Origin: Acetobacteraceae bacterium | GTDB taxonomy: Bacteria > Pseudomonadota > Alphaproteobacteria > Acetobacterales > Acetobacteraceae | Length of the DNA stretch: 40,365 bases | Direction: 5' to 3' | NCBI GenBank assembly: GCA_947371015.1 | Contig: CANBNK010000036.1 | Location: 1-40,365 of the forward strand | Shown: positions 20,124-28,823 of the stretch, one piece after another | Position numbering within the stretch: position 1 is the first letter of the stretch | Layout of the letters: every line of letters begins with the position of its first letter | Notes under the pieces: model-generated | What the model was told of the DNA's origin: nothing | The model's database searches: none | Seen by the model: only the letters and a program-made list of their open reading frames with translations | Program-made: the position numbers and the translations under genes

Positions 20124-20450
20124 ATGCGTTTCTATTTCCCTGCCCTGCTGGCGCTGGCCGTCGCGGCGATGATCGAGGCCCGCAGCAGCGACCCGGGCCT
20201 GCGTCCGGCGTCCCGCTTCGGCGACCGATTGTTCATGGTGCTGGGCCGCGGCGCCTTCGTGCTGTGGCTGGCGCTGCTGGGCTGGGGGTTCTGGCAGCTG
20301 AACTGGTGGGTGCCGCTGGCCGGGCTTGTCGGCTCGCTGGCCATCAATGCGCTGGTGCTGCGCGCCGGGGTGATGCGGAGCTGGCCGGCGCTGTCGGAAG
20401 CACTCGCCATCGCCGGGGCGGCGATGGCGAGTGTCGTCCTGCTGAGCTGA
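20124..20450 (+). CDS. small membrane protein with about four helices
   Basis: A 108-residue hydrophobic protein of unknown family. Four probable membrane segments are visible: about 4-18 (YFPALLALAVAAMIE), 36-58 (LFMVLGRG to WQL), 60-80 (NWWVPLAGLVGSLAINALVL) and 89-108 (ALSEALAIAGAAMASVVLLS). A basic loop (about 19-34, with several Arg) lies between the first two. It begins 4 bases after the stop of Bug receptor C, so the two are co-transcribed. TctB subunits of tripartite tricarboxylate transporters are also small four-to-five-helix proteins, but I see no specific TctB motif and the protein is shorter. A partner role for the receptor is only an inference. Confidence 0.7.
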   Translation: MRFYFPALLALAVAAMIEARSSDPGLRPASRFGDRLFMVLGRGAFVLWLALLGWGFWQLNWWVPLAGLVGSLAINALVLRAGVMRSWPALSEALAIAGAAMASVVLLS

Positions 20451-20464
20451 GCCGGTGGGCGGCC

Positions 20465-20480
20465 TGCGCCCTTGGGCGCA
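20465..20480. terminator. weak candidate terminator between converging genes
   Basis: TGCGCC pairs with GGCGCA around CTTG, between the small membrane-protein gene and the converging lactonase-like gene. The stem is short and has no T-run. Evidence is mainly its position. Confidence 0.35.
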
Positions 20481-20500
20481 AGCGCAGCCGACAGGCACGC

Positions 20501-21352
20501 TCAGCCCTGCGGCGCCAGGTGCAGCGCCACCACCTCGCCATGGGTGCCGGGCATGGCGGGGTAGCGTTCGCGCACGATTGGGTCGTGGCCGGCCACCACC
20601 AGCGTCTCGTCGCCGCCGGCCAGCTTCTTCGCGGTCTTCCAGCCCTGGGTCATGGCGCCCAGGTCGAAGATGATCGGGAAGGGGTTGTTGCGCTCCACGT
20701 TGCCGTAGAAATGCAGCGCGTCCGACGCCAACACCACCGGCCCGCGCGCGGTCTGCACACGCACCATCTGCAAGCCGTCAGAATGGCCACCGACGCCGTG
20801 CACGGTGACGCCAGGGGCCACCTCGCCCTCGCCTGAATGGAAGGTCAGGCGGTCGTTGTAGAGGTGGCGGATCATCTTCACCACATCCTCCACTTCGAAC
20901 GGCACGCGGATGCAGTGCTGGCACATGTGCCGACCCGTGGCGAAGGCCATCTCCCGTTCCTGCAGGTGGAAGGTGGCGTTCGGGAAGGCGTCCAGGTTGC
21001 CGGCGTGGTCGTAGTGCAGGTGGGTGATGATAACGTCGCTGATCTGCTCCGGCTGGGTGCCGAAGTCGATCAACGCCTGCATCACCGTGCGGTGCAGCTT
21101 GCGCTCGCGCTTGGCCGCGGTGGCCTCGTCGAAGCCGCAATCCACCAGGATCTGCCGACCACCGGGGCCACGCAGCAACCAGACGAAGTAGTCGAGCGGG
21201 TTGTTCTCATGCGGATCCTCGACCGGCATGAGATAGCTGCCCTGCTTCGGCCGGTCGTGGTGGGCGTAGCGGATGGCGTAGGCTTCCCACATCTGGGGTT
21301 GCCGATTCAGCTCTCCGCGCCCTTCGGCGCTTCGACCATCGGCGCCCGTCAC
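20501..21352 (-). CDS. metallo-beta-lactamase-fold hydrolase, AHL-lactonase-like
   Basis: A 283-residue binuclear zinc hydrolase. The metal motif is H111, H113, D115 and H116 in THLHYDHAGN, with further ligands H190 in GVGGHSDG, D211 in LASDALHFYGN and H256 in VVAGHDPIV. The overall pattern resembles N-acyl-homoserine lactonases (AiiA/AttM family), but the tyrosine expected three residues after the bridging aspartate in AiiA is a histidine here, so another lactone or ester is possible. The GTG start overlaps the upstream dehydrogenase stop as GTGA; an internal ATG at 21292 would give 263 residues and matches the usual family start better. It is the last gene of a three-gene operon. Confidence 0.87.
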   Translation of the reverse strand: MTGADGRSAEGRGELNRQPQMWEAYAIRYAHHDRPKQGSYLMPVEDPHENNPLDYFVWLLRGPGGRQILVDCGFDEATAAKRERKLHRTVMQALIDFGTQPEQISDVIITHLHYDHAGNLDAFPNATFHLQEREMAFATGRHMCQHCIRVPFEVEDVVKMIRHLYNDRLTFHSGEGEVAPGVTVHGVGGHSDGLQMVRVQTARGPVVLASDALHFYGNVERNNPFPIIFDLGAMTQGWKTAKKLAGGDETLVVAGHDPIVRERYPAMPGTHGEVVALHLAPQG

Positions 21353-22251
21353 TTGTTGCCACCCAGCACGTCGTTCGCCAGCCGCTCGGAGAGCTTGGTC
21401 ACTTCCGTGTGGTTATGCCCCGGCCCCAGCAGCGCCGCGGCACCGGCCCACATTTCCTTGCACAATGCAGAGAACGGCGTCGGCGTATTGGTGTCACGCC
21501 CGACTTCCAGTGCAATGCCCAGGTCCTTGACCATCAGCTCCAGGCCGAAGCCATCCTCGAAGCTGCGGTTCAGGACGTATTGCTTGAACTTCTTCTGGCT
21601 GGAATTGGTCATGCCCGAAGAAGCGTTCAGCACGTCCACCATCTTGGCGGTATCAAGCCCGAAGCGCTGGCCGATCAGCAGCGCCTCGATCCCCATCAGG
21701 AAGCCGCCGGCGCTGACCAGGTTGTTCAGCGCCTTCATCGCCTGGCCGGCCCCGATGCCGCCACAACGATGGATGCTGGTGCCCATGGCCTTCAGCAGCG
21801 CATCGGCACGGTCGAGATCCGCATCCGCGCCGCCGACCATGATGGCGAGTTCGCCGGTCTTCGCCCGCGGCACGCCACCGGAGACCGGCGCGTCAATCAT
21901 CGCCACGCCGCGCGCTTCCAGCTCGGCCGCGATTTCCCGCGTCTTGCCTGGCTGGCCGCTGGTCATGTCGATGACCATGGCGCCCTTGGCCAGCACCGGC
22001 ACGATCTGCGCCGCAACCTCGCCCACCTGCTTTGACGTGGGCACGATGGTGATGACGGCATCCATGCCGGTCGCCGCCTCCACGGTGGAAGCCGCGGCCT
22101 TGCCGCCGACCTCGGCCGCGAACTTCGCGGCGTGGCCCGGGCGGGCGTCACACACGGTGACATCGAAGCCGGCCTTCACCAGGTTGGCCGCCATGGGCCA
22201 GCCCATGTTGCCGATGCCGATGAAGCCGACCTTCTTGATGGGGCTGGTCAT
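21349..22251 (-). CDS. beta-hydroxyacid dehydrogenase (3-hydroxyisobutyrate dehydrogenase family)
   Basis: A 300-residue NAD(P)-dependent oxidoreductase. The Rossmann motif GFIGIGNMGWPMAANLVKAG is at residues 9-28, the substrate-binding DAPVSGGVPRAKTGELAIMV at 120-139, and catalytic K173 in GAGQAMKALNNLVS. Family members oxidise 3-hydroxyisobutyrate, tartronate semialdehyde, 6-hydroxynicotinate-derived or similar short hydroxyacids; sequence alone does not choose between them. It follows the CMD-family gene by 3 bases and overlaps the next gene by 4, so all three should be one transcript. Confidence 0.9.
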   Translation of the reverse strand: MTSPIKKVGFIGIGNMGWPMAANLVKAGFDVTVCDARPGHAAKFAAEVGGKAAASTVEAATGMDAVITIVPTSKQVGEVAAQIVPVLAKGAMVIDMTSGQPGKTREIAAELEARGVAMIDAPVSGGVPRAKTGELAIMVGGADADLDRADALLKAMGTSIHRCGGIGAGQAMKALNNLVSAGGFLMGIEALLIGQRFGLDTAKMVDVLNASSGMTNSSQKKFKQYVLNRSFEDGFGLELMVKDLGIALEVGRDTNTPTPFSALCKEMWAGAAALLGPGHNHTEVTKLSERLANDVLGGNK

Positions 22252-22254
22252 GGC

Positions 22255-22653
22255 CTACTTCTTCGCCGGAATCGCGCCTTCGCGCACCAGCACCTCATGC
22301 GCCGCCTTGAAGGCGTCGAGCCCGGCGGGAATGCCGCAATAGGCGGTGGCGTGCAGCAGCGCGGCCTTGATCTCCTCCACCGTGCAGCCGTTGTTCAGCG
22401 CGCCCAGCACGTGCAGCTTGATCTCGGGCGAACGGTTCAGCGCGGTCAGCATCGCCAGGTTGATCAGGCTGCGCGTCTTGCGGTCCAGCGTCGGGTCACC
22501 CCAGGCCCAGCCCCAGGCCCAGCTGGTGGTGGCGCGCTGGAACGTCATCATGAAGTCGTCGGCCTTGGCCATGCTGGCATCGACGTATTCGGCGCCCAGC
22601 ACTTCACGGCGGATCGGCAGGCCCTTGTCGAACAAGGCGCTATCTTCTGACAT
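22255..22653 (-). CDS. carboxymuconolactone decarboxylase family protein
   Basis: A 132-residue all-helical CMD/AhpD-fold protein. The core KTRSLINLAMLTALNRSPEIKLHVLGALNNGCTVEEIKAALLHATAYCGIPAG matches gamma-carboxymuconolactone decarboxylase (PcaC-like) proteins, including the conserved H before ATAYCGIPAG. It lacks a CXXC pair, which argues against an AhpD-type peroxidase. GGGAGAAG upstream supports the start. It leads an operon with a hydroxyacid dehydrogenase and a lactonase-like hydrolase, a combination suited to ring-cleavage lactone breakdown, although no ring-cleavage dioxygenase is in the same operon. Confidence 0.9.
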   Translation of the reverse strand: MSEDSALFDKGLPIRREVLGAEYVDASMAKADDFMMTFQRATTSWAWGWAWGDPTLDRKTRSLINLAMLTALNRSPEIKLHVLGALNNGCTVEEIKAALLHATAYCGIPAGLDAFKAAHEVLVREGAIPAKK

Positions 22654-22760
22654 CGGTCTTCTCCCGGGGTTTCGGTGGGTGGCGCAGGCTGGCGCCGCGG
22701 CGGCTTGCGGTCAACCGGTTCGGGCGCGCAAAATGGCCGCGAAACGGGAGGCGCGCGGCG

Positions 22761-23639
22761 ATGTTCTTCGAAGGCTTCAGCCTTGAGACAGTGGAGGTGC
22801 GCGGCCAGCGCATCCGACTGCGCCGCGGCGGCAAGGGACCGCCGCTGCTGCTGCTGCATGGCAACCCGCAGACCCACGCCATGTGGCACAAGGTGGCGCC
22901 GGTGCTGGCGCAGCGCTTCACCTGCTACCTGCCGGATATCCGCGGCTACGGCTTCAGCAGCAAGCCGCCCGTGCAGCCGGGCAGCGCGCCGCATGCCAAG
23001 CGGGAACATGCCGCCGACCTGGTGGCGCTGATGCGGCACTACAGCCATGAGAGCTTCCGCGTGGTCAGCCATGACCGCGGCGCCCGCGTGGCGCATCGGC
23101 TGGCGCTGGACTTCCCGGCCGCGGTCGAGAAGCTCTGCACCATGGACATCATCCCGACGCTGGAACACTTCGAGCGCACCGACATGGCCTTCGGCATGGG
23201 CTACTATCACTGGTTCTGGCTGGCCCAGCCGCATGACCGGCCGGAGCGGATGATCCTGCGCGACATCGAAGACTGGTTCGACCTGCACACCGCGCGCGAG
23301 CCGAAGGACAAGTCCTTCTTCCACCCGGAAGCACGCGCCGACTACCTGGCGGCGCTGCGCCTGCCCGGCACGGTGAACTCGATCTGCGAGGACTATCGCG
23401 CCGCCGCCGGCATCGACCTCGAGCATGACCGCGAAAGCCGCGCCGCCGGGGTGAAGGTACAGTGCCCGCTGCTTGCGCTGTGGGGCAGCAAGGGCAGCAT
23501 TCCCAAATGGTACGACGCGCTGGCGATCTGGCGGCAATACGCCGCCGGCCCGGTCAGCGGCGGCGTCGTCAATTCCGGCCACTATCTGGCGGAGGAAGCG
23601 CCGGAAGAAGTACTCGCGGCATTGGAGGGCTTCCTGTGA
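22761..23639 (+). CDS. alpha/beta hydrolase, fluoroacetate dehalogenase-like
   Basis: A 292-residue alpha/beta hydrolase close to haloacetate/fluoroacetate dehalogenases (DehH1/FAcD). Nucleophile D105 and carboxylate-binding R106 and R109 lie in SHDRGARVAHR, D129 follows the family spacing, and catalytic H274 is in NSGHYLAEEAPEEV. The three residues that cradle the leaving halide in FAcD, His, Trp and Tyr, are present as H150-W151 (YYHWFWLAQP) and Y212 (CEDYRAAAGIDLEHD). The residue after the HG of HGNPQTH is Asn where characterised enzymes usually have Phe or Tyr, which may alter pocket shape. GGGAGG precedes the ATG. Its stop overlaps the Bug receptor D start as GTGA. Epoxide hydrolase is the main alternative, but the halide triad argues against it. 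Confidence 0.9.
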   Translation: MFFEGFSLETVEVRGQRIRLRRGGKGPPLLLLHGNPQTHAMWHKVAPVLAQRFTCYLPDIRGYGFSSKPPVQPGSAPHAKREHAADLVALMRHYSHESFRVVSHDRGARVAHRLALDFPAAVEKLCTMDIIPTLEHFERTDMAFGMGYYHWFWLAQPHDRPERMILRDIEDWFDLHTAREPKDKSFFHPEARADYLAALRLPGTVNSICEDYRAAAGIDLEHDRESRAAGVKVQCPLLALWGSKGSIPKWYDALAIWRQYAAGPVSGGVVNSGHYLAEEAPEEVLAALEGFL

Positions 23640-24601
23640 ATCGTCGCACCCTGCTTGCCGCCGCGCTGGCGGCGCCCACGTTGGCCCAGGCCCAGGCGCC
23701 GGGCTTCCCCAACCGGCCGATCACCGTGCTGGTGCCCAATCCGCCCGGCGGCGGCACGGACTTCGCCGCCCGGCTATTCCAGGAGCCACTGTCGCGGCTG
23801 CTCGGCCAGCAGGTGGTGGTGGACAACCGCCCCGGCGGCAACGGCAACATCGCCATCCTCGCCACCGTGCGCGCCGCGCCGGACGGCCACACGTTGCTGA
23901 TGCAGTACAGCGGCTACCACGGCGGCAACCCGGCGCTGATGCGCGATATCGGCTGGGACCCGCTGCGCGACCTGGCAGCGGTGGGCATGGCCGATGTGGC
24001 GCCGCACGGCATCTTCGTGGCGCCGGAGTTGCCGGTGAATACGCTGGCGGAGTTCATCGCCTATGCCAAGGCGCGGCCGGGCCAGGTGAACTACGCCTCC
24101 TCCGGCAATGGCAGCATCCAGCATATCGGTGGGGCGCGCTTCGCCCAGGCCATCGGCGCCGAGATGGTGCACGTGCCCTATCGCGGCGCGGCGCCGGCCC
24201 TGCAGGATGTGGTCGCCGGGCGGGTGCAGTTGTTCGTCACCACGCCGTCCTCGGCCATTTCCCTGGTGCAGGGCGGCCGGCTGAAGGCGCTGGCCATTGC
24301 CAGCCAGAACCGCATCACCGCACTGCCGCAGGTGCCGACCACGGCGGAGGCCGGCATGCCCGGCTTCACGGTGGATGCCTGGTTCGCCTTCTTCGCCCCC
24401 GCTGGCACCCCGGCGCCGGTGCTGGAAAAGCTGAACGCGGCCATGCGGCAGGTCGCTGCCGACCCCGATGTGATGCGCCGGGCGGAACAGGGCGGCGTGC
24501 TGCTGCAACCGCTGACGGTGGCGGAAATGGATGCGCTCGGCAGGCGCGAGGTAGCGGAGCTGGGCGAGACCATCCGCGCCGCGCGCATCACGCTGGAGTA
24601 G
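23636..24601 (+). CDS. Bug/TctC-family periplasmic solute receptor (D)
   Basis: A 321-residue receptor starting at a GTG inside the stop region of the dehalogenase-like gene (GTGA overlap). The signal peptide reads MNRRTLLAAALAAPTLAQAQ when GTG is translated as Met. Family signatures are FPNRPITVLVPNPPGGGTDF, DNRPGGNGNIAI, YASSGNGSIQHIGGARF and HVPYRGAAPALQDVVAG. Open frames extending upstream lie inside the hydrolase gene and are rejected. Tight coupling suggests the ligand is the hydrolase's substrate or a close analogue, such as a haloacid or small carboxylate. A strong hairpin follows the stop. Confidence 0.92.
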   Translation: MNRRTLLAAALAAPTLAQAQAPGFPNRPITVLVPNPPGGGTDFAARLFQEPLSRLLGQQVVVDNRPGGNGNIAILATVRAAPDGHTLLMQYSGYHGGNPALMRDIGWDPLRDLAAVGMADVAPHGIFVAPELPVNTLAEFIAYAKARPGQVNYASSGNGSIQHIGGARFAQAIGAEMVHVPYRGAAPALQDVVAGRVQLFVTTPSSAISLVQGGRLKALAIASQNRITALPQVPTTAEAGMPGFTVDAWFAFFAPAGTPAPVLEKLNAAMRQVAADPDVMRRAEQGGVLLQPLTVAEMDALGRREVAELGETIRAARITLE

Positions 24602-24612
24602 CTTGTTCGGTC

Positions 24613-24638
24613 GCGCAAACCCCGCCCGGGGTTTGCGC
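24613..24638. terminator. bidirectional terminator between receptor D and aminotransferase genes
   Basis: GCGCAAACCCC and GGGGTTTGCGC form a perfect 11-pair stem with a GCCC loop. It lies between two converging genes and touches the last base of the aminotransferase stop codon. The A-T pairs in the stem give short T stretches on either strand, fitting a shared terminator. Confidence 0.75.
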
Positions 24639-25840
24639 TACGTCAGCTCGCGGCAGAAATCCTGGATGCGGGTGCAGGCCTCAACCAGCGTCTCGGTTGA
24701 CGTGGCGTAGCTGATCCGCATGTAGGGGCTCATGCCGTAGGCAGCGCCCTGCACCGCGGCGACGCGCTTTTCGTCCAGCAGCGCCTGCACGAAGTCGGTA
24801 TCGGTGGCGATCACCTTACCGCCCTTGCTGGTCTTGCCGATGCAGCCAGCCAGGTTCGGGAACACATAGAAGGCGCCTTCCGGCTTGTGGCAGCTGATGC
24901 CGGGGGCGGCGTTCAGCATTTCCACCACCATGTCGCGGCGCTGCTTGTACACCGCCTGGCGTTCCTCGATCAGCTCCTGCGGGCCGTCCAGCGCGGCCGT
25001 GGCGGCGGCCTGGCTGATGGTGGAAACGCCAGCCGTGGCTTGGCCCTGCATGTTGAACATGCCCTTGAGCAGCTTCACCGGGCCACCAGCGAAGCCGAGG
25101 CGCCACCCGGTCATCGCATAGGTCTTGGAGACGCCGTTGACCGTCAGCGTGCGGTCTTTCAGTGCCGGCTCCACCTCGGCGATCGTGCAGAAGTCGAAGC
25201 CGTCGTAGATCATGTGCTCATACATGTCGTCCGACATGATCCACACATGCGGGTGGCGCAGCAGCACGTCGGCGATCGCGCGCATCTGTTCGCGCGTGCA
25301 GGCGGCGCCGGTGGGGTTGGACGGGAAGTTCAGCATCACCCACTTGGTCTTGGGCGTGATGGCCGCTTCCAGGTCCTCCGGGCGCACCCGAAAGCCGTTA
25401 TTCTGCGGGCAGCTGAACTGCACCGGGGTGCCGCCGGCCACCTTGGCCATGTCGGCATAGCTGATCCAGTGCGGCGCCGGGATCACCACCTCGTCGCCCG
25501 GGTCCAGCGTGGCCATCAGGGCGTTGAAGATGATCTGCTTGCCACCATTGCCGACGATGATCTCGTCCAGGCTGTAGTCCAGGTGGTTGTCGCGCTTGAA
25601 CTTGCGCTGGATCGCCTGCTTCAGCGCCACGGTGCCGCCCTGCGGCGGGTACTTGGTGTCGCCCTTGTTCGCCGCCGCATAGGCTGCCTCGATGGCGTGC
25701 GGCGGCGTGGCGAAGTCCGGCTCGCCCGAGGCCAGGCTCAGCACCTGGATGCCTTGCGCGCGCATGTCCCGCGCCCGCGCCGTCATCGCGGCACTGGCGG
25801 AAACCTGGACGTTGGCGAGCCTCTGGGCGAGTTCAGGCAT
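24638..25840 (-). CDS. PLP-dependent aspartate-type aminotransferase (copy 1)
   Basis: A 400-residue class I aminotransferase of the AspB/prephenate-aspartate type. Landmarks are SGEPDF at 39-43, NPTG in NFPSNPTGA at about 174-177, PLP-binding D204-D205 in SDDMYEH, and Schiff-base lysine K239 in NGVSKTYAMTGWRLG. It aligns residue-for-residue with the gene immediately upstream on the minus strand, with K239 in the same position, and starts one base after that gene's stop. The pair is therefore a tandem duplication read as one operon. This copy has diverged at several substrate-side positions (HWISY against CWVSY; NFPSNPTG against NNPCNPTG), so the two may prefer different amino acids. Confidence 0.93.
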   Translation of the reverse strand: MPELAQRLANVQVSASAAMTARARDMRAQGIQVLSLASGEPDFATPPHAIEAAYAAANKGDTKYPPQGGTVALKQAIQRKFKRDNHLDYSLDEIIVGNGGKQIIFNALMATLDPGDEVVIPAPHWISYADMAKVAGGTPVQFSCPQNNGFRVRPEDLEAAITPKTKWVMLNFPSNPTGAACTREQMRAIADVLLRHPHVWIMSDDMYEHMIYDGFDFCTIAEVEPALKDRTLTVNGVSKTYAMTGWRLGFAGGPVKLLKGMFNMQGQATAGVSTISQAAATAALDGPQELIEERQAVYKQRRDMVVEMLNAAPGISCHKPEGAFYVFPNLAGCIGKTSKGGKVIATDTDFVQALLDEKRVAAVQGAAYGMSPYMRISYATSTETLVEACTRIQDFCRELT

Positions 25841-25841
25841 G

Positions 25842-27176
<1,335 letters not shown>

Positions 27177-27198
27177 CTAGCCTCGAGAACCCCTGGTT

Positions 27199-28008
27199 TC
27201 AACCCGCTTTGCCCCTATCGCGGCCGGAATGGCTGGAATGACGATGCAGCATGGCGGCCGCCAACCCCAGGGCGAGCGCAGCCAGGGCCAGAATGGCGGC
27301 GCCCAGCGCGTTGATCTCGGGCGTCAGGCCAAGGCGCAGGCGAGAGAACAGCAGCATCGGCAGCGTAGTGCCGGCCGGGCCGGAGACGAAGCTGGCCACC
27401 ACCACGTCGTCCAACGACAGGGTGAAGGCCAGAAGCCAGGCGGCGGCCAGCGCCGGCGCGATCTGCGGCAGGGTGATGGTGCGGAACACCTGGGCCGGCG
27501 AGGCACCGAGGTCAGCGGCGGCTTCTTCCAGCCCACGGTCCAACTGCGAAAGCCGGGATTGCACCACCACGGCGGCATAGGCGGCGCCAAGCGTGGCATG
27601 CGCCAGCAGCACCGTGGTCGCGCCGCGTTCGGTGGGCCAGCCCAGCAGGCCCTGCAACGCGACGAAGGTCAGCAGCAGCGAGAGGCCGGTCACCACCTCC
27701 GGCAGCACCAGTGGCGCCCCAGCCAGAGCGCCGAACAGCGCGCGACCGCGGAACGCCCGCTGTCGCGCCAGCACCCAGCCGACCAGGCCGCCCAGCAGCG
27801 TGGCCAGTGTCGCGGCGCCGAGCGCGATGCGCAGCGACAACCAGGCGGCCTCCAGCAGCCGCTCATCGGCGGCCAGGGCGGCAAACCAACGCAGACTGAA
27901 GCCGCCCCATTGGAACGGGATGGCGCTGGCCGAGAAGGCGTAGCCCACCAGCAGCAGGATAGGCAGCCACAGGAAGCCGAGTCCCAAGGCGAGCATCAGC
28001 CGGCTCAT
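27199..28008 (-). CDS. potI: polyamine ABC transporter permease (PotI-like)
   Basis: The second inner-membrane permease of a spermidine/putrescine-type importer, 269 residues. About six membrane segments are visible, starting with SRLMLALGLGFLWLPILLLV. The ATPase-contacting EAA loop is RGLEEAAADLGASPAQVFRTITLP. The ATG at 28008 overlaps the PotH stop as ATGA; the much longer open frame upstream is a shadow of potH and potA. It ends the operon. The palindromic repeat and a small hairpin follow. Confidence 0.93.
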   Translation of the reverse strand: MSRLMLALGLGFLWLPILLLVGYAFSASAIPFQWGGFSLRWFAALAADERLLEAAWLSLRIALGAATLATLLGGLVGWVLARQRAFRGRALFGALAGAPLVLPEVVTGLSLLLTFVALQGLLGWPTERGATTVLLAHATLGAAYAAVVVQSRLSQLDRGLEEAAADLGASPAQVFRTITLPQIAPALAAAWLLAFTLSLDDVVVASFVSGPAGTTLPMLLFSRLRLGLTPEINALGAAILALAALALGLAAAMLHRHSSHSGRDRGKAG

Positions 28009-28823
28009 GGCCGGGTCTCCAGCCGCTGGAACAGCCGTATCGGCAGCACCAGCACCGCCAGCAGCAGCACTGCCAGCAGGCAGGCCAGCGGCCAGTCGCG
28101 GTCCTGGAAGAAGGCGCCCCAAACCGCGCGCCCGACCAGTTGCGCTTCCGGCGGCCCGAGCATTTCCGGCACCACGTATTCCCCGGCGGCGGGGATGAAC
28201 ACCAGCAGGAAGGCCGCCGCCGCACCAGGCGCCGCCAGCGGCAAAGTGATGGTGCGGAACACCGTGAAGCGCCCAGCGCCAAGGTCCGCCGCCGCTTCCT
28301 CCAGCCCGCGATCCAGCCGCAGCAACGTGGCGTAGAGCGGCAGCACCGCGAAGGGCAGGTAGGCATGCACCATGCCGAGCAGCATGGCCCCGCTGGAATA
28401 GAGCAGCGGAAGCGGTTCCTCGATCACGCCCAGGGCCAGCAGCACGCCATTCAGCCAGCCCTGGTCGCGCAGCAGGCCCACCCAGGCGGCCATGCGCAGC
28501 AGGAAGCCGGTCCAGAACGGCAGCAGCACCGCCAGCACCAGCACCGGCTGCCAGCGGGCCGGGGCGCGGGCCAGGGCCAACGCCATCGGAAATGCCAGTG
28601 CCAGGCACAGCGCGGCGGTGATGAACGCCACGCGCAGGCTGCGCAGGAAGGCAGCCAGGTAGAAGCCGTCCTCGGTCAGCGTTATCAGGGCCTCCAGGCT
28701 CAGGCTGCCCCAGGCGAAGGGTGGCACGCCCTCGGCCAGCGCAGCAAAAGCGATGACCAGCAGCAGCAGGCAGGGCACCGCGACGAAGGCCAGCAGCCAG
28801 CCGAAGGGAATGGCGCGCAGCAT
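28005..28823 (-). CDS. potH: polyamine ABC transporter permease (PotH-like)
   Basis: The first permease of the importer, 272 residues from the ATG at 28823, which shares one base with the ATPase stop (TGATG). The frame is open 12 codons further but those lie inside the ATPase gene. About six membrane helices are seen, with the EAA loop RGLEEAAADLGAGRFTVFRTITLP and the GEYVVPEMLG segment typical of PotB/PotH. It forms the heterodimeric pore with PotI. Confidence 0.93.
   Translation of the reverse strand: MLRAIPFGWLLAFVAVPCLLLLVIAFAALAEGVPPFAWGSLSLEALITLTEDGFYLAAFLRSLRVAFITAALCLALAFPMALALARAPARWQPVLVLAVLLPFWTGFLLRMAAWVGLLRDQGWLNGVLLALGVIEEPLPLLYSSGAMLLGMVHAYLPFAVLPLYATLLRLDRGLEEAAADLGAGRFTVFRTITLPLAAPGAAAAFLLVFIPAAGEYVVPEMLGPPEAQLVGRAVWGAFFQDRDWPLACLLAVLLLAVLVLPIRLFQRLETRP

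Noticed and set aside
20501-21352. Quorum-quenching locus
   Set aside because: The lactonase-like gene has no neighbouring luxI/luxR-type gene and lacks the AiiA tyrosine; its operon partners are catabolic.
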